Shown: in pieces, positions 6,572 through 7,018 of the stretch
Layout: every line of letters begins with the position of its first letter
How positions within the stretch are numbered: the stretch's first letter is position 1
Assembly: GCA_026397695.1 (NCBI GenBank)
Contig: JAPLUJ010000640.1
Location: forward strand, 8,461-15,478
Length of the DNA stretch: 7,018 bases
Direction: 5' to 3'
DNA from: Verrucomicrobiota bacterium
Lineage (GTDB): Bacteria; Verrucomicrobiota; Verrucomicrobiia; Verrucomicrobiales; Akkermansiaceae
The notes under the pieces: model-generated
What the model was told of the DNA's origin: nothing
What the model saw: only the letters and a program-made list of their open reading frames with translations
Databases searched by the model: none
Program-made: the position numbers and the translations under genes

Positions 6572-6619
6572 TTCGGAGTAACAGGTCACTTTTTCTGGCG
6601 GTTCAAGCGGCATGTCGCA

Positions 6620-7018
6620 TCAGGTGTCAAATGACGGCATCTCGTCAAGGGCGGATATGTCGAAAAACAGGGGACGGAAGCTCATGCCGCGGATGGCACT
6701 GCCGGTGTTGTGGAAGAGAACCCCCTCGTGCTCGTGGCCGGTGAATGGCAAATGAGTGTGGCCGAAATAACAATCGCGGGTCGTGTGTCGCCAACCGGGT
6801 ATGGCGTCATCCAGATAGTACCCGATACGCTGGACCGTCTGGTGCCGGCGGAAATGCCATTGATGTGCCAGACGCGTGAAGCCTAACCGATCGGCACACG
6901 CATAGGCGGCCGCCCTGAGCGGACCGCGCTGCCGATCCCGCCGCCAGATGTCGCGATAACGGTCCAGTGCGGCGGCGCCCATCGTGGCATGGGCACAATC
7001 ACCATGCAGGAACACGGC
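6620..7018 (-). CDS. Calcineurin-like metallophosphoesterase, C-terminal part (cut by window edge)
   Basis: The visible 132 residues are the C-terminal part of a binuclear-metal phosphoesterase. The first residues contain FLHGDCAH, matching the family's GD-x2-H type histidine site in a beta-strand. GHTH (encoded at 6752-6763) is the classic GHxH metal-binding motif, followed by HNTGSA, the usual N-x-GS stretch after it. The N-terminal metal ligands (D-x-H, GD, GNH[DE] motifs) would lie beyond the right edge. Layout and length recall UDP-2,3-diacylglucosamine hydrolase-like (LpxH/YbbF-like) proteins, but that subfamily is not proven. The stop TGA precedes the phosphatidyltransferase start by 63 nt (only 6 nt before the alternative upstream ATG), which suggests one transcript and possibly a lipid-phosphate substrate. 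Family is firm; the reaction is unknown. Confidence 0.85.
   Translation of the reverse strand, partial: AVFLHGDCAHATMGAAALDRYRDIWRRDRQRGPLRAAAYACADRLGFTRLAHQWHFRRHQTVQRIGYYLDDAIPGWRHTTRDCYFGHTHLPFTGHEHEGVLFHNTGSAIRGMSFRPLFFDISALDEMPSFDT

Noticed and set aside
6602..6630. TTGACA at the end of the metallophosphoesterase gene as an internal promoter for the phosphatidyltransferase gene
   Set aside because: The hexamer at 17 bp spacing is CTTGAA, which does not resemble a -10 box.
166..6887. Recurrent CTAAC/GTTAG words and TTA leucine codons mostly followed by G (about 7 of 11)
   Set aside because: About ten occurrences in 7 kb is close to the number expected from base composition. The TTA-G bias is based on too few codons to claim a motif.

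Overview
The window looks like ordinary chromosomal DNA from a GC-rich Gram-negative-type bacterium. It holds six protein genes, two of them cut by the window edges. I saw no RNA gene, CRISPR array, insertion sequence, prophage or defence cassette. The taxon cannot be fixed from the sequence. High GC, mostly absent Shine-Dalgarno sequences, a bacterial BT1/folate-biopterin-like MFS carrier and a stand-alone dnaB suggest a Verrucomicrobiota or other PVC-type genome, but this is a low-confidence guess.

Layout from left to right. Positions 1-493 (minus) hold the N-terminal part of a CAT/APC-family amino acid permease, cut by the left edge. It is divergent from a complete UvrD/Rep/PcrA-type superfamily 1 DNA helicase at 607-2652 (plus), with 113 bp between them. 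The helicase converges on a complete replicative helicase gene, dnaB, at 2871-4316 (minus). The 218 bp between their stops hold a quasi-palindrome and a degenerate 7-bp pyrimidine-rich tandem repeat that runs into the dnaB stop codon. Upstream of dnaB is a gene-free 365 bp (4317-4681) with a TATAAT box and a cluster of nested inverted repeats on the dnaB side. A major-facilitator transporter with the BT1/FBT signature follows at 4682-5962 (plus). It converges on a two-gene minus-strand unit: a calcineurin-like metallophosphoesterase (6620-7018, C-terminal part only) followed by a CDP-alcohol phosphatidyltransferase (5999-6556).

Functionally the window mixes DNA replication/repair (UvrD-type helicase, DnaB), transport (amino acid permease, BT1-like carrier) and phospholipid metabolism (phosphatidyltransferase with a possible phosphoesterase partner). 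Only the last two genes look co-transcribed. The others are single genes alternating in strand, so no multi-gene system is evident. The features most worth a second look are non-coding: the structured dnaB leader, the heptamer repeat at the dnaB 3' end, and the contrast between one very strong ribosome binding site and several starts with none.
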